This document shows, piece by piece, positions 30,417 to 41,455 of a DNA stretch of 64,000 nt (position 1 is the first letter of the stretch; each line of letters begins with the position of its first letter). The notes under the pieces were generated by a model. The model was not told the DNA's origin, did not search any database, and worked only from the letters and a program-made list of their open reading frames with translations. Origin of the DNA: Porphyridium purpureum (taxonomy: Eukaryota > Rhodophyta > Bangiophyceae > Porphyridiales > Porphyridiaceae); assembly GCA_008690995.1 (NCBI GenBank), contig VRMN01000003.1:682001-746000 (forward strand). Direction: 5' to 3'. Both the position numbers and the translations under genes were made by a program.

Positions 30417-31384
30417 AACAGTCATACAATGTCTGGAAAGAGGGAGCAGGCGCTTCTGCTCGTGTGTCGAGCTGAGCGTCACCGACGAAACGTCAAAATT
30501 TGCCCGGTCCGAACGTCGAATTCGGCGGTTTTCTGAGACTTTAAATACATGGTTACACCGGATGGGTGAGGCCCTAACGCTGGAGACCGAAATCCCCAGC
30601 GCTTCATGATTTCGCAACCGGATGTTCTTTGCACCTTTTAACTACTCGATTGACGCTGCCGCAACCCTTGGCCTCCGCCCATTTCTCACATCATCCGTCG
30701 CGCGAGCCGGCGCATGGCTCTACAAGTAGACAAGAAGCCATTGAAAGGCCGCACGATCTATCTAGAAGACACCAACGTTGCCCGCGCTTGATGGCGTGAG
30801 GCATCCATGTTCCATGTCACTCCAGAAGCTCGTGCCGCTGTGCGCGTCTGCTTCCAATTCCACCTGCGCCGCTGGCGGCACGCCTCGAGCGTCCTGCTTC
30901 GTGTATTGTGGACGTGCTGTTATGATTCCCGTTTCTGCATAACACGATTTTTGATTTACCGTGTTGGTTGGTAGCACAATCGCCAGTCAAGTTTGTAAAT
31001 CGAGCTCACCCATTGACCTTGCGTACAAGATGTCGCGGTATGACCCTGCTCCAATGGACCTCAGTCGAGTGCGAAGCACTCGAGTGCAGGCTAGCTGCGG
31101 TGTGCCAGAGCGCATCCCGGTGCCCACCGTATGTCACCAGACAGAAAGAGTCTGTGAGCACCTTGAAAATGCACAAATCACGATGCCACCCAAGCAGGCC
31201 CGGACCGTACGTTCCAAAGTTTTGCTGATAAAATGATCAAATTTTGCCCAAAAAAATTGGACGGAGGTTCGGTGGAAACGGGTTTAGCAAGAGACCGAAG
31301 CGAAGAGGGACGGGGCAGAGGTCTAGCCATTGCTTAGCCACAGACAATCAGAATTGCTCCCGGTTTCCTTGCATGTGTGTGCAT
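30417..31384. other. Intergenic DNA beside a transposon relic
   Basis: No gene found. The stretch may include the 3' end of the Tc1/mariner relic, but I could not recognise a terminal inverted repeat. Confidence 0.45.
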
Positions 31385-32100
31385 CACACATCTGCACAGT
31401 CGAAGGTGCATTTTCGCGTAGACGCGTACAATGTAGCCAGTACGGGCTGTTCCAAACTCTTCCAAGCCACAGAGGAGACATCTTTGAGCTCCAGCACCGT
31501 CGGATACTGTCATGCATCCTTATCAACATAGCACGCTAGTATCCTTGGCAAGGTCTTGTTCATATCATGTGTTGGGGAGTAAACCGGCCAGTCTAGAAGC
31601 TCCACGTTCTCATAATTCACAGCAATCTTCAGCCGGCGACTAGATTGCACAGGTGCTTTGTCGTACTGAGAAAGTATGGTAGGTTCCAGCATTTGACGAC
31701 AATGTTTCAACATACCGTCATCCCGAAGCATGGAAACATATTTGGCAGCCGTGAAGGTCCTCTCCTTAGAATAAAGGTAAATGTTTCCTTTCGCAGAAAA
31801 TACACCCCAAATTCTTCATCCACAGCGGCCAGAATCTCCCAGCCAAAGGTCTGGAACATTCTCTGCACGTTCAAGTGCCTTTTTGTTGAAACGATCTGGC
31901 CCATGCATGTTAAACTTCTTCTCGTCAATACATTCACAGGTGACCCGACTCGCTTTTTTTGCGTATGTGGAACCTGAACCAAGCACGCTTTTTGAGCTCC
32001 AAATTGAGTGTCAGAGGAGGGCAAGCTGGATTTTTCTCGCGTATATATGTCAGGTCCCTTGCTCTCCTGATTGAACTTCAAATTTGGACTAGCTTCCCTG
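31385..32100 (-). mobile_element. Decayed Tc1/mariner-type DNA transposon (transposase relic)
   Basis: Minus-strand translation gives successive pieces of a DDE transposase. CIDEKKFNMHGPDRFN (first catalytic Asp near 31925) is followed by RIWGVFSAKGNIYLYSKE, TAAKYVSML, LSQYDKAPVQSSRRLK (second Asp region; usual QQDNAPxHxSR), NVELLDWPVYSP (about 31570-31611; usual WPxxSPDLNPIEN), and LELKDVSSVAWKSLEQP with LYAST at the C-terminus. Most pieces share one frame, with stops near 31817 and 31510. The part before the first Asp (LTLNLELKKRAW) is in another frame, so at least one frameshift exists. The third acidic residue region reads SPTHDMNK, also altered. The DNA-binding N-terminus is not recognisable. 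Not functional. Confidence 0.8.
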
Positions 32101-32856
32101 CCGTAAACGCGCAGTGCAGCACGAACTAGACAGGCGATATTAAAATTCCGAAGCTCAAAGATGATGTAAATTTTCGCGACACCTTCATTACGCCTACCTT
32201 TGTAATCTTGGAAGCGTTCGCATTGATTTAATCACGTACAGATGCATTTAAAGCATAGAAGTAGTACAAACTGACGCGCATAGAGCACCCAACTTCGGTC
32301 GCATCGGCTCTCACGCGTTGTCCGACGTCCGATGGCCCTGAAAACGTTTTTTACCCTAATATGAAGGGCCAATTTTGCGTCGCATGGTGTCCTACTGAGT
32401 CTCTTCATGAGCTCCGCTGGATGCGCGCCCGTCCGCTTCTTTTGCATTTCCGACATTCGAGCCGTAAAGCTTCCGCGTACTGTCCCCGATCCGTTTTTGT
32501 CGCACGTTCTGTGGGCCACGTCTCGTTCCGCCCTAACCCAAATGACCCCCACGGTGCGCTGACGTCTTACTCATTACATTGCAATGCGACATTGCAAAAG
32601 TGATTTGAAAAATTTTTCGCACTTTTCAAATTTTTGAAAAAGCAGCGCGTGCGGCAAGCGCGCGTTTTTGAGACGTTCCGAATTAGCTCATAAAAAGGCG
32701 TTCGCGGCGTAGCGTCTCATCCGGGTCGAGCGACTGAAGACGGCCCAACAGACGATTGGGAGCGAAGAGCGAGGGAGCGACAGAGTCGAAGGAGTGCTGC
32801 AGAACGCAAAGGGCAAGGGAACGAGGCGTGTGCTTGCGATCACTGGTAGCGCAACG
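32101..32856. other. Upstream region of alpha-tubulin
   Basis: May include the 5' part of the transposon relic, now unrecognisable. An AT-rich stretch with mirrored TTTGAAAAATTT / TTTCAAATTTTTG segments lies at about 32602-32643. A GTACAG hexamer is at 32236-32241. No gene supported. Confidence 0.4.
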
Positions 32857-34194
32857 ATGAGGCAGCTGGTCTCTCTTCACATTGGACAGTGCGGCGTGCA
32901 GACCGCAAACGCCTGCTGGGAACTCTATTGTCTCGAGCACGGGATCCGACCAGATGGCACAGTCGCTCCGGACAATGTAGCCGTGGGCCGCGATCAGGCC
33001 TTCTCGACCTTTTTCCAGGAGACTGGTCGTGGCAAGTTCACACCTCGTGCGGTCTTTGTCGACCTCGAGCCAACAGTTATGGATGAGGTGCGAACGGGTA
33101 AGTACAAGGACTTGTATCACCCTGAGCAGCTCATTTCCTCGAACGAAGATGCTGCGAATAATTATGCGCGCGGGCACTATACTGTTGGCAAGGAGATTGT
33201 GGACAAGACACTAGACCGCATTCGCCGCGTTGTTGATAACTGCGATGGACTGCAGGGCTTCTTGATCTTCAACTCTGTCGGCGGTGGCACGGGCTCCGGC
33301 TTAGGTTCTCTTTTGCTTGAACGTCTGTCTGTCGAGTATGGTAAGAAGAGCAAGCTCGCGTTCACTGTGTACCCATCTCCGCAGGTGTCGACCGCTGTAG
33401 TCGAGCCGTACAACTCAGTGCTGTCCACCCATGCCCTTCTGGAGCATACCGATGTGGCCGTCATGCTCGATAACGAGGCCATCTACGACATCTGCAAGAA
33501 TTCGCTGGGTATCCAGAGACCCTCTTACAGCAATCTGAACCGTCTCATTGCGCAGGTGATTTCATCCATCACCACATCGCTCCGCTTTGACGGTGCACTG
33601 AATGTGGATATCAATGAGTTCCAGACTAACTTGGTGCCGTACCCGCGCATCCATTTCATGCTTTCGTCGTACGCTCCCATTGTATCCAAGGAAAAGGCAT
33701 ACCACGAGAGCATGTCTGTGAACGAAATCACCGCAGCTGCGTTTGAGCCGTCAGCAATGATGGCCAAGTGTGATCCCCGCCTCGGCAAGTACATGGCGTG
33801 CTGTCTCATGTACCGAGGAGACGTGGTGCCTAAAGAAGTCAACCAGGCGGTGCAACATATCAAGGAGAAGAAGACTATTCAATTTGTAGACTGGTGCCCG
33901 ACAGGACTCAAGCTGGGTCTGAGCAACCAAAAACCGGCTGTGGTTCCAGGTGGTGACCTTGCAGACGTCAGCCGCGCAGTGTGCATGATTAGTAACAGCA
34001 CGGCAATCAGCGAGGTCTTCTCTAGAATTGACCATAAGTTTGACCTTATGTTCGCAAAGCGCGCTTTCGTGCACTGGATGGTCGGCGAGGGCATGGAAGA
34101 AGGCGAGTTTACAGAAGCGCGCGAGTCCACAGCCGCAATCTGCCAGGACTATATCGAAGTCGGAATGGATAGCGAACCAGCAGATGAGTACTAG
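32857..34194 (+). CDS. Alpha-tubulin
   Basis: 445-residue alpha-tubulin, subunit of the microtubule heterodimer. The GTP-binding signature GGGTGSGLG is intact, the GTPase-activating Glu is present in [17 protein letters not shown], and the chain ends in EY, so detyrosination is possible. Unusual features: it begins [15 protein letters not shown] instead of the near-universal MRECISIHxGQAG. Position 40, normally the acetylated lysine, is Asn (APDN). The C-terminal tail after GMDS is only EPADEY, with two Glu instead of the usual long polyglutamate tail. All fit an organism without cilia. Upstream in-frame codons before this ATG do not resemble tubulin. Confidence 0.98.
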   Translation: MRQLVSLHIGQCGVQTANACWELYCLEHGIRPDGTVAPDNVAVGRDQAFSTFFQETGRGKFTPRAVFVDLEPTVMDEVRTGKYKDLYHPEQLISSNEDAANNYARGHYTVGKEIVDKTLDRIRRVVDNCDGLQGFLIFNSVGGGTGSGLGSLLLERLSVEYGKKSKLAFTVYPSPQVSTAVVEPYNSVLSTHALLEHTDVAVMLDNEAIYDICKNSLGIQRPSYSNLNRLIAQVISSITTSLRFDGALNVDINEFQTNLVPYPRIHFMLSSYAPIVSKEKAYHESMSVNEITAAAFEPSAMMAKCDPRLGKYMACCLMYRGDVVPKEVNQAVQHIKEKKTIQFVDWCPTGLKLGLSNQKPAVVPGGDLADVSRAVCMISNSTAISEVFSRIDHKFDLMFAKRAFVHWMVGEGMEEGEFTEARESTAAICQDYIEVGMDSEPADEY

Positions 34195-34445
34195 ATCTTG
34201 AACCGGTATGAATCGTTCTCTCATGTGCTTTATCTGTTTGCATGGACACCGCGCTTACCTTGGGACTTGAAGGCTTGATCTTCGTTCTACGACAAAGCCG
34301 GTGTCCTTCTTTGTTGTGGTATTTCATCTGTGATATAAATGAGTTAGGCCTTTAATGGGGCGTTTCGGCTGCCGACTCCGAAGGCTTGCAACGGCAGGCT
34401 TGGATTCGGCTCAAGAGCACCAGGTTACAGCATCTTTACATGCCC

Positions 34446-36734
34446 CTAGTTGACAGATGATACTTCAAAAGATCCTTTGACACGGCCGACACGCTGGCCC
34501 GCGGACGAAAGGATATCATCAAAGTCAACCGTGTAGCGCGCATCCGCCAGGCTGCTGAACGTTTTCAGACTGCTGACTGGAAAAGAGCCGAGCCAAATCA
34601 CCCCTCTCGCGACTGGGTAAGGATTACTTTCCACCCCTACGCTACTGAGAGAAACTTGCACATACCTGCGTTTTGTTGCACGTAAAGATCGGTCATACAA
34701 ATCGACGCACGGTAGTTCTTCACTGCTCCAAGTTGGCGTATACGAACCAGACTTTGTGCGCAACACGAGCTTGCGTGTCTCCTTGAAAGCTTGCGAACTC
34801 ATTTCAATACAAAAGGAGCGCTGAATTTCTGTTTGCTGCGGTACGGAGTTCGGACGCGGCTCATAAGTGACTGCAAGGCTCTTGAATTTGAGCTGCAGCT
34901 TCCTCTGCGACTCATCAAAGAGTCCGAAAAACAAATCTCGAGACCGGAACTGGACGCCTGTCGTATGTATAAGGTCGGTTGAAAGGGTCTGAAAGACGGG
35001 TCGATGGTCACTGCCGAGTACATCAGCACAAGATCCGTACGCTAAAACCCGAAGTCGTGTGCCCTTCAGATTTAAATGCAGAACACGATCCGTCCACGAA
35101 GGTACCCGATTCTTGTCCGTTGTGTAAATATTTGCATCACGCGCCAGCTTATACGTGGGCGCAAACTTTATCGGAGGCTCCCGGAAGAGAGCAAACGCGT
35201 CGCCAGAACGTTGCGCTAGTTGCAACTGATCCCGCTCAAACATTGCATCCCAGTTCTGCTCAGCGATCCACTGGCTGCATTCATCCACAGACGCGCCGAG
35301 TCGATAATTCAAGTCACCCATCCAAACAATGTAGTGCGCCGGCGCAAATATGACGCCTTTTCGGCGCTCCATTTCTGTGACCAACTTCTGGCTTAACGCG
35401 GCAAAGTCTGCGTTCCGTCGGGATAGCTCAGAGGCATGCGCAGCAAGATGCGCATTGATTATTATGTACTCCGTATCGTAAACACAAAATCGCAAGGCAA
35501 TAGCGCCCTTGTTGCCCGCAAGTCCAGCAACGCCAACGTAAGAATCCAGGAATTCCACGTTGGTGATAACACTCATCAGCTCAGAGCGCGCGAAGACCAT
35601 GATGGCGCGGTCCCAGCTGGAAAAGAATCTGACCTTTAAGAAAGAGCTCGTGCGAAACAGGTCGCACACGGCACTTTCCCAGGCGGCGCGCTTGCCCACT
35701 TCCTGCAAGCCAAACACGACAATATCTAGCTTGTCCAACTCTGAAGGGAGCAAAGAATCCAAGCTCGCATAGTCAGGGAGCCCAGTTCCCACATTGTAAG
35801 TAACACAATGTAGCACCACGCTGCTACGACGGTCTTGGTGCAAGTACGAATGAATGAAGTTTAGGAACGCCCGCAGCGAATTTTTCGTGATGAATTCAAT
35901 CTCAAGGCAACTCTGATCGCTCTTGCCGTGATCCACACTTTCAGGGTTATGATGCAGCAATCGCAGCCGCCTTCCGCCATGTCCAAACACACCTTGCGCA
36001 TTGATGACGTCCTGTAGTCGAATAGAAACAACCGGACCAGGACTCTGCCTGCGGCGAAATGAGGCCGAAAGAGCCCTGTCCAGCAACGTACCATGCTGCA
36101 ACATGTGGGGTGGAACAGCCGCCTGTGGCAGCGAGTTGTCAGCAGCGATCCTGTCGGTCCGCGAATCCGCTCCCACGAGCCCACTTGTACATTCCATCTT
36201 GCCTATAGCGGTCTCTTGTGAGTCACTGGTTGTGGGCAAAGGGCCATCCTCAGGTCGAACTTCTACGTTACTTTTCTCAACGGGGTAGTTCCCGAAGGCT
36301 TCAAAAGATCTCTCTCGGTGGTGTTGTTGTCGATGCTGCTCTTGCTCTTGTCGTTGACCTTGATGGTCGTGATTCCGCTGCGTATTCTGTGCTGACGGTG
36401 AGGATGGGTGCGGGGGGTCTTCGCGGTGAATGGTGAGCATTTTTGAGGCCAACTCTACCCGAAGCACGTGATTGAGCACGTCCCGGTCGCGCTTGATTCG
36501 AAACTCAAGCACCATATCCGTGTGCTCCTTGGCGCCACGATGGGAAGCAAGTCCTGCATTGAGCAGGAGCATGCGTTCGCGCTCCTCCCGTTCATCGTCC
36601 GTTTCCCAGAATCGCCATCGTGTCACTCGCCCCGGCCCGGGCAGTCTTTTGCGAAGAATCCATCGAAGAAGCACAGAGACTGTGCCCAAAACTGCCGCAC
36701 CACCGAGAACGCGCACCGCCATCACAATCCCCAT
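34446..36734 (-). CDS. Inositol polyphosphate 5-phosphatase with N-terminal membrane segment
   Basis: A 762-residue protein. A single hydrophobic helix (about 2-26, MAVRVLGGAAVLGTVSVLL) may anchor it to a membrane. A long polar, Gln/His-rich linker follows, then the 5-phosphatase (DNase I-like) domain at about 308-590. Signatures are VFGLQEVG, AGNKGAIALRF, NAHLAAH, WMGDLNYR (about 471), PSWTDRVL (about 545) and GSDHRPVF (about 574), containing the metal-binding Asp/Asn and catalytic His. The C-terminal 160 residues look like a C2-type beta domain, as in SHIP/INPP5 enzymes. Expected to remove the 5-phosphate from phosphoinositides and shape membrane identity. First ATG is MGIVMAVRV; MAVRV four codons later is also possible. 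Confidence 0.92.
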   Translation of the reverse strand: MGIVMAVRVLGGAAVLGTVSVLLRWILRKRLPGPGRVTRWRFWETDDEREERERMLLLNAGLASHRGAKEHTDMVLEFRIKRDRDVLNHVLRVELASKMLTIHREDPPHPSSPSAQNTQRNHDHQGQRQEQEQHRQQHHRERSFEAFGNYPVEKSNVEVRPEDGPLPTTSDSQETAIGKMECTSGLVGADSRTDRIAADNSLPQAAVPPHMLQHGTLLDRALSASFRRRQSPGPVVSIRLQDVINAQGVFGHGGRRLRLLHHNPESVDHGKSDQSCLEIEFITKNSLRAFLNFIHSYLHQDRRSSVVLHCVTYNVGTGLPDYASLDSLLPSELDKLDIVVFGLQEVGKRAAWESAVCDLFRTSSFLKVRFFSSWDRAIMVFARSELMSVITNVEFLDSYVGVAGLAGNKGAIALRFCVYDTEYIIINAHLAAHASELSRRNADFAALSQKLVTEMERRKGVIFAPAHYIVWMGDLNYRLGASVDECSQWIAEQNWDAMFERDQLQLAQRSGDAFALFREPPIKFAPTYKLARDANIYTTDKNRVPSWTDRVLHLNLKGTRLRVLAYGSCADVLGSDHRPVFQTLSTDLIHTTGVQFRSRDLFFGLFDESQRKLQLKFKSLAVTYEPRPNSVPQQTEIQRSFCIEMSSQAFKETRKLVLRTKSGSYTPTWSSEELPCVDLYDRSLRATKRRYVQVSLSSVGVESNPYPVARGVIWLGSFPVSSLKTFSSLADARYTVDFDDILSSAGQRVGRVKGSFEVSSVN

Positions 36735-37024
36735 CGCCGAGCCGAAGGGGGTGCAGGCAGCGTGGCACCGCGAAACGGCGGGAACCGTCGCGCGCTCGGT
36801 GCAGGCCGAGTCCCTCTCGCGCAAGATACAGAGATGCGTTTACGCAGGCGGATGCTTTCGAAGAGCATGAAGGCAGCGCGCGCGCACTCGCTCGCGCTGC
36901 GGGTAAGCTTATGTCCGTGTGCGCCGGTGGTAGTCACGCTGTGCCGAACGGTGAGTGCTTCCGATGAGCGCACGCTTCGCACTGTTCGACAACTGGACGC
37001 TGCTCAAGCTTACACGCCGCCGAG

Positions 37025-37054
37025 CTGTACCTCAAGACATCAGCACCGCTGTAC
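37025..37054 (+). promoter_or_regulatory. Two CTGTAC elements upstream of KRR1
   Basis: AGCTGTACC (hexamer 37025-37030) and CGCTGTACACC (37049-37054) are both in the orientation of KRR1, 154 and 130 bases before its ATG, within the 444-base divergent gap 36735-37178. No other feature seen in that gap. Confidence 0.42.
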
Positions 37055-37112
37055 ACCCACCCCGGCACGTAGGAGCCCTCGCGAAGTGTGCGCGGTCGAG
37101 GTTCCGTCGTAG

Positions 37113-38414
<1,302 letters not shown>

Positions 38415-39350
38415 AGACGTGGCTGGTCTTGCGCATTTTCTTTGATGCCACAGTTCTCGTTCGAAGCGGGGGCGATTGCAGCCGGACTTTCGGAAGGGCA
38501 CTGATCCGAAGGTGACCTTTTGGAACATGTCATTAGCTTTCTTTAACCCGTTTGACGACGCCATGCAGCATATGGTTTCCCTTTGTTCTGAGTTGTTATC
38601 ATCGGGCGACGCCCAAAAGTCGGCGAGCAATCAATGAACATCATGGCACCACTTTTTATCGAGCAGTTGCACAAGGACCGAGTCGGTCCATATTTGGAAA
38701 GCAAGACTTGGCACACTCCGTAAAGGTTTTTTCTCTGCTTCGCTGGTCTTTGACGTGCCCGGCTCGACGGGCCACTATTTTACTACCGTAGAGTTTACTT
38801 TTGTCCGATCGTCGCTTCGTTCGTCCCCTTGCAAGGGAGTAAATGACTTTCCAGAGACCCATCAAGACTGAGGTCATGCGTGGGAGAGGTGGGCGACGCG
38901 CGTCCTCTCAAAATGTACCATGGATCTTACCGCTCGCCCAAGTCCATCGCTTTGAGAGCACCGGTATTGCGGCTTCGCCACGGATATTCTGTTCAATGCT
39001 GAAAGTAGGTCTCGGAGCATTGGGACGCCGCCTGCAGTTTGAAGTTTCAGTCTCTGGCAGGGCCGTCCTGCAACGTGACTTCCAGTGAATAGGTTTTGAC
39101 GCAACTGTTCATTCTGTTCACCATGACCGATCGCCTGCAGTGGCATGACACCATCTTCAATTTCCCGTGTCATTCTTCACAAAATAAATGAAGTCTACAC
39201 TTGCGCTCGTGAAAGTTTGTTTAGCAGGCGCTAAGTGATCGGCTCGGGTTCGTTGTCTGCGTCCGCACGTGCATGATTACCAGGGAGAGAATTGTGGGCG
39301 GTGTATTGATTCTGTAGACGTTCATTGAATGCGATCGTAATCGCGACGCC
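38415..39350. other. Intergenic gap
   Basis: 936 bases without a supported gene. A 36-codon ATG frame at 38527 (MSLAFFNPFDDAMQHMVS) ends after the KRR1 3' end and is probably chance. Confidence 0.45.
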
Positions 39351-39934
39351 ATGAAACTGGTGCGGTTTTTGATGAAGTTGAAAAGCGAAACTGTCACGGT
39401 GGAACTGAAAAATGGCACTAAAGTGCACGGCACGGTGATTCGTATGTTGGCTTTCATCTTTAGAAGAGAGTTTGAGATCTTTCGCTTCTCAAGGTGATGA
39501 GTGGCAGCTAACCATAGTCTTCTCGCTTTCGTACGTCCCACGTGCTCTTTCCTTCAACGTGTTCCGTCATGTGATTTGAACATGTCGCGATTGCGACCTG
39601 TGGTTGCTTCCATATCTTTGCGGGGTTGATTGTCATGCGCATGTACACAGTGGTGGACTATTCAATGAATATCCACATGAGAGGGGTGAAAATGACCTAC
39701 AAGGGCCAGAACCCAGTCCATGTAGACTTCATGTCAGTGCGCGGAAGCACAGTAAGATACGTGATACTTCCGGACAGTCTGAACCTGGACGCATTGCTCA
39801 TCGATTACTCAATGCGGCCTCGTGGTGGAGCTGGCGTATCAGGAAAGCAAGGTTCTCGGAGGTTGGCAGGGTCTCGCGGCCGCGGGCAAGGGCGAGGGGG
39901 TCGGAGCTTGTCAGGGCGCGGAATGCGAGGCTAG
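39351..39934 (+). CDS. Small nuclear ribonucleoprotein Sm D1 (two exons)
   Basis: Exons 39351-39441 and 39651-39934 encode 124 residues. Exon 1 gives [20 protein letters not shown] and [10 protein letters not shown] (Sm1 motif). After splicing it continues [15 protein letters not shown], then [18 protein letters not shown] (Sm2 motif) and a Gly/Arg-rich tail ([11 protein letters not shown]) typical of SmD1. SmD1 is one of seven proteins of the Sm ring on spliceosomal snRNAs. The junction codon is C/TG (Leu) and the joined protein aligns without gaps to SmD1 of other eukaryotes (HGTITGVDVSM). The RG tail is normally dimethylated on arginine. Confidence 0.93.
39442..39650 (+). other. Spliceosomal intron in SmD1
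   Basis: 209-base intron with donor GTATGT and acceptor TACACAG. Its position after 91 bases of coding sequence (phase 1) is fixed by protein alignment on both sides. No perfect TACTAAC branch site seen. Confidence 0.88.
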
Positions 39935-40278
39935 GCCAGTCATTTTGGTTGCATCTGTTTGGGAAATGGCCATGCGCTGATGTCGTTGAGATAAAACTTT
40001 TAAAAAGAACAAAATAGAACACGTTCATGCTTTAGAGGCCCTTAACTTCACAGCGAAGCCCCATCGCAAACTACGGAATTCAAGCGCCGCCACAGTTCTA
40101 TCGCTGGACTATCGAACTGAAGTAAGCACAGCCCATCAGCAAAATGAACACGCAATCAGGTGGATACGTGTTCTCATGCAAGGCGGACACACTTCCTACG
40201 CGATGAGTTCTCGCTGGCACACCTTTCTAATCTCCAAAGTAAACGGGTGAAAGATCCTTGGACCACCAACCCACTTGC
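39935..40278. other. Convergent intergenic gap
   Basis: 3' flanks of SmD1 and eL20. No feature seen. Confidence 0.45.
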
Positions 40279-40836
40279 TTATTTGGAAATCATTGTCATT
40301 GGTCGCTTTGCCTTGAAGACGCCGCGGTGCTTTTTGAGGTATGCGCGCTTCACGCGGTGCGGAAGCGGGAAGCGGATCGAATCAGCGTCATGCATCTGAG
40401 TGATGTGCTCTCTCCTGCAGTCCTCGTCTTTCACTTCCTCGGCCTTAAGCACCTGAATGGAGCTCCACCGAGCGCGATGGTTGCCGCTCATTTCCATGTA
40501 CATTTGCTCGACCGCTCGGGAAATCTTCGTGTCCCGGTACTCTCTGTACATGTTCACGGTGTCAGAGCGCGACTTGTAGCGGATCCACACCCCGTAATTC
40601 TTAATCGTGAGCGGGTCCTTCTCGAAGATTTCGTACACGCCCAGCACCTCGCCGGAGGCCTTCTTCATCTTCTTTAGCTGGCGCAAGTAGTACCAATACC
40701 TCGACTTGGCAACCACCTGATTCGGGGCAAAGATCTTCATGCGATAGACCGGCTGCTCCGGCTCTGTCTCGGTCGGCTTTTTGCGGCCCACCACGACGTA
40801 CTCGTGGAGCCACTGCTTGTTCATCAGGTTCGCCAT
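40279..40836 (-). CDS. 60S ribosomal protein eL20 (L18a)
   Basis: 185 residues. YRMKIFAPNQVVAKSRYWYY, QLKKMKKASGEVL, VWIRYKSRSDTVNMYREYRD and IRFPLPHRVKRAYLKK match eL20 throughout, with the usual length. Cytosolic large-subunit protein. Start is the first ATG (MANLMNKQWLHEY); the longer frame starts at a GTG. Confidence 0.97.
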   Translation of the reverse strand: MANLMNKQWLHEYVVVGRKKPTETEPEQPVYRMKIFAPNQVVAKSRYWYYLRQLKKMKKASGEVLGVYEIFEKDPLTIKNYGVWIRYKSRSDTVNMYREYRDTKISRAVEQMYMEMSGNHRARWSSIQVLKAEEVKDEDCRREHITQMHDADSIRFPLPHRVKRAYLKKHRGVFKAKRPMTMISK

Positions 40837-41182
40837 CTCGTTGCGCCGGGTTTGTTCCTCGGATGCTCTCACGCCGGCGCACGTCTCTCTTCCCTCTCCC
40901 CGCCGCGCCGCTGAAGTCCACTCTTAAGCTTGTTGACTAAGCCAATGCATCACGTCCATATTAAAATTGAGCGTTTTCAGCACAAACCGACCCAGACGTC
41001 CCCGGCGACGGGCCCAGGCCGCAGAGTACACCCGCAATATGAAGCGCTGTACACACTGCAAAGGTTAGATTGAGGGTTTGGTTTAGTTAGAACGAGGGTC
41101 CATCTTCTACATGTTTGTACATGATGGAGCTAGCGTGGGCAGCTCAGGTGGCGAGAGGCGTTTGGGCGCGACACGCTCGGCA
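40837..41182. promoter_or_regulatory. Divergent promoter region with CTGTAC
   Basis: CGCTGTACACA (hexamer 41047-41052) is 136 bases before the ATG at 41183 in its orientation, and 211 bases upstream of eL20. Nothing else recognised. Confidence 0.38.
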
Positions 41183-41455
41183 ATGGACGCGAAAGAGCGC
41201 CAGCGGCGCGCGATGGAACTGCATCTGGAGTCGCGGCGTCGCGGTAATCGCAAGGTGGTGGCGGGGGTATCTCTCTTCGGTCTGGTAATGTTCTCGTTTC
41301 CTTATTGGTACTCGCAGTGGAAACCGCAGCGCGACATGAATGCACCACTGCGCCCGCATGAAGTGCGTCGTGGACCTTTTAACAATTCGGGTTCCAAGGA
41401 CATTGGCGCCGATCCCGCGTTTCTGCAGCGAGAAGGAAGGTCTCCGGACCGATGA
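41183..41455 (+). CDS. Small single-pass membrane protein
   Basis: 90 residues: a basic N-terminus (MDAKERQRRAMELHLESRRRG), one hydrophobic helix (VVAGVSLFGLVMFSFPYWYS, about 25-44), and a polar tail with RRGPFNNSGSKDIGADP. The tail motif recalls small uncharacterised membrane proteins carrying an RGxxxNSGSxDxGxD signature (DUF4748-like, from memory), often linked to mitochondria. Function unknown. ATG chosen because the conserved-looking part starts there. Confidence 0.65.
   Translation: MDAKERQRRAMELHLESRRRGNRKVVAGVSLFGLVMFSFPYWYSQWKPQRDMNAPLRPHEVRRGPFNNSGSKDIGADPAFLQREGRSPDR

Noticed and set aside
31200-32650. Terminal inverted repeats for the Tc1/mariner relic
   Set aside because: AT-rich segments at both sides (near 31225 and 32605-32643) do not pair convincingly by eye.
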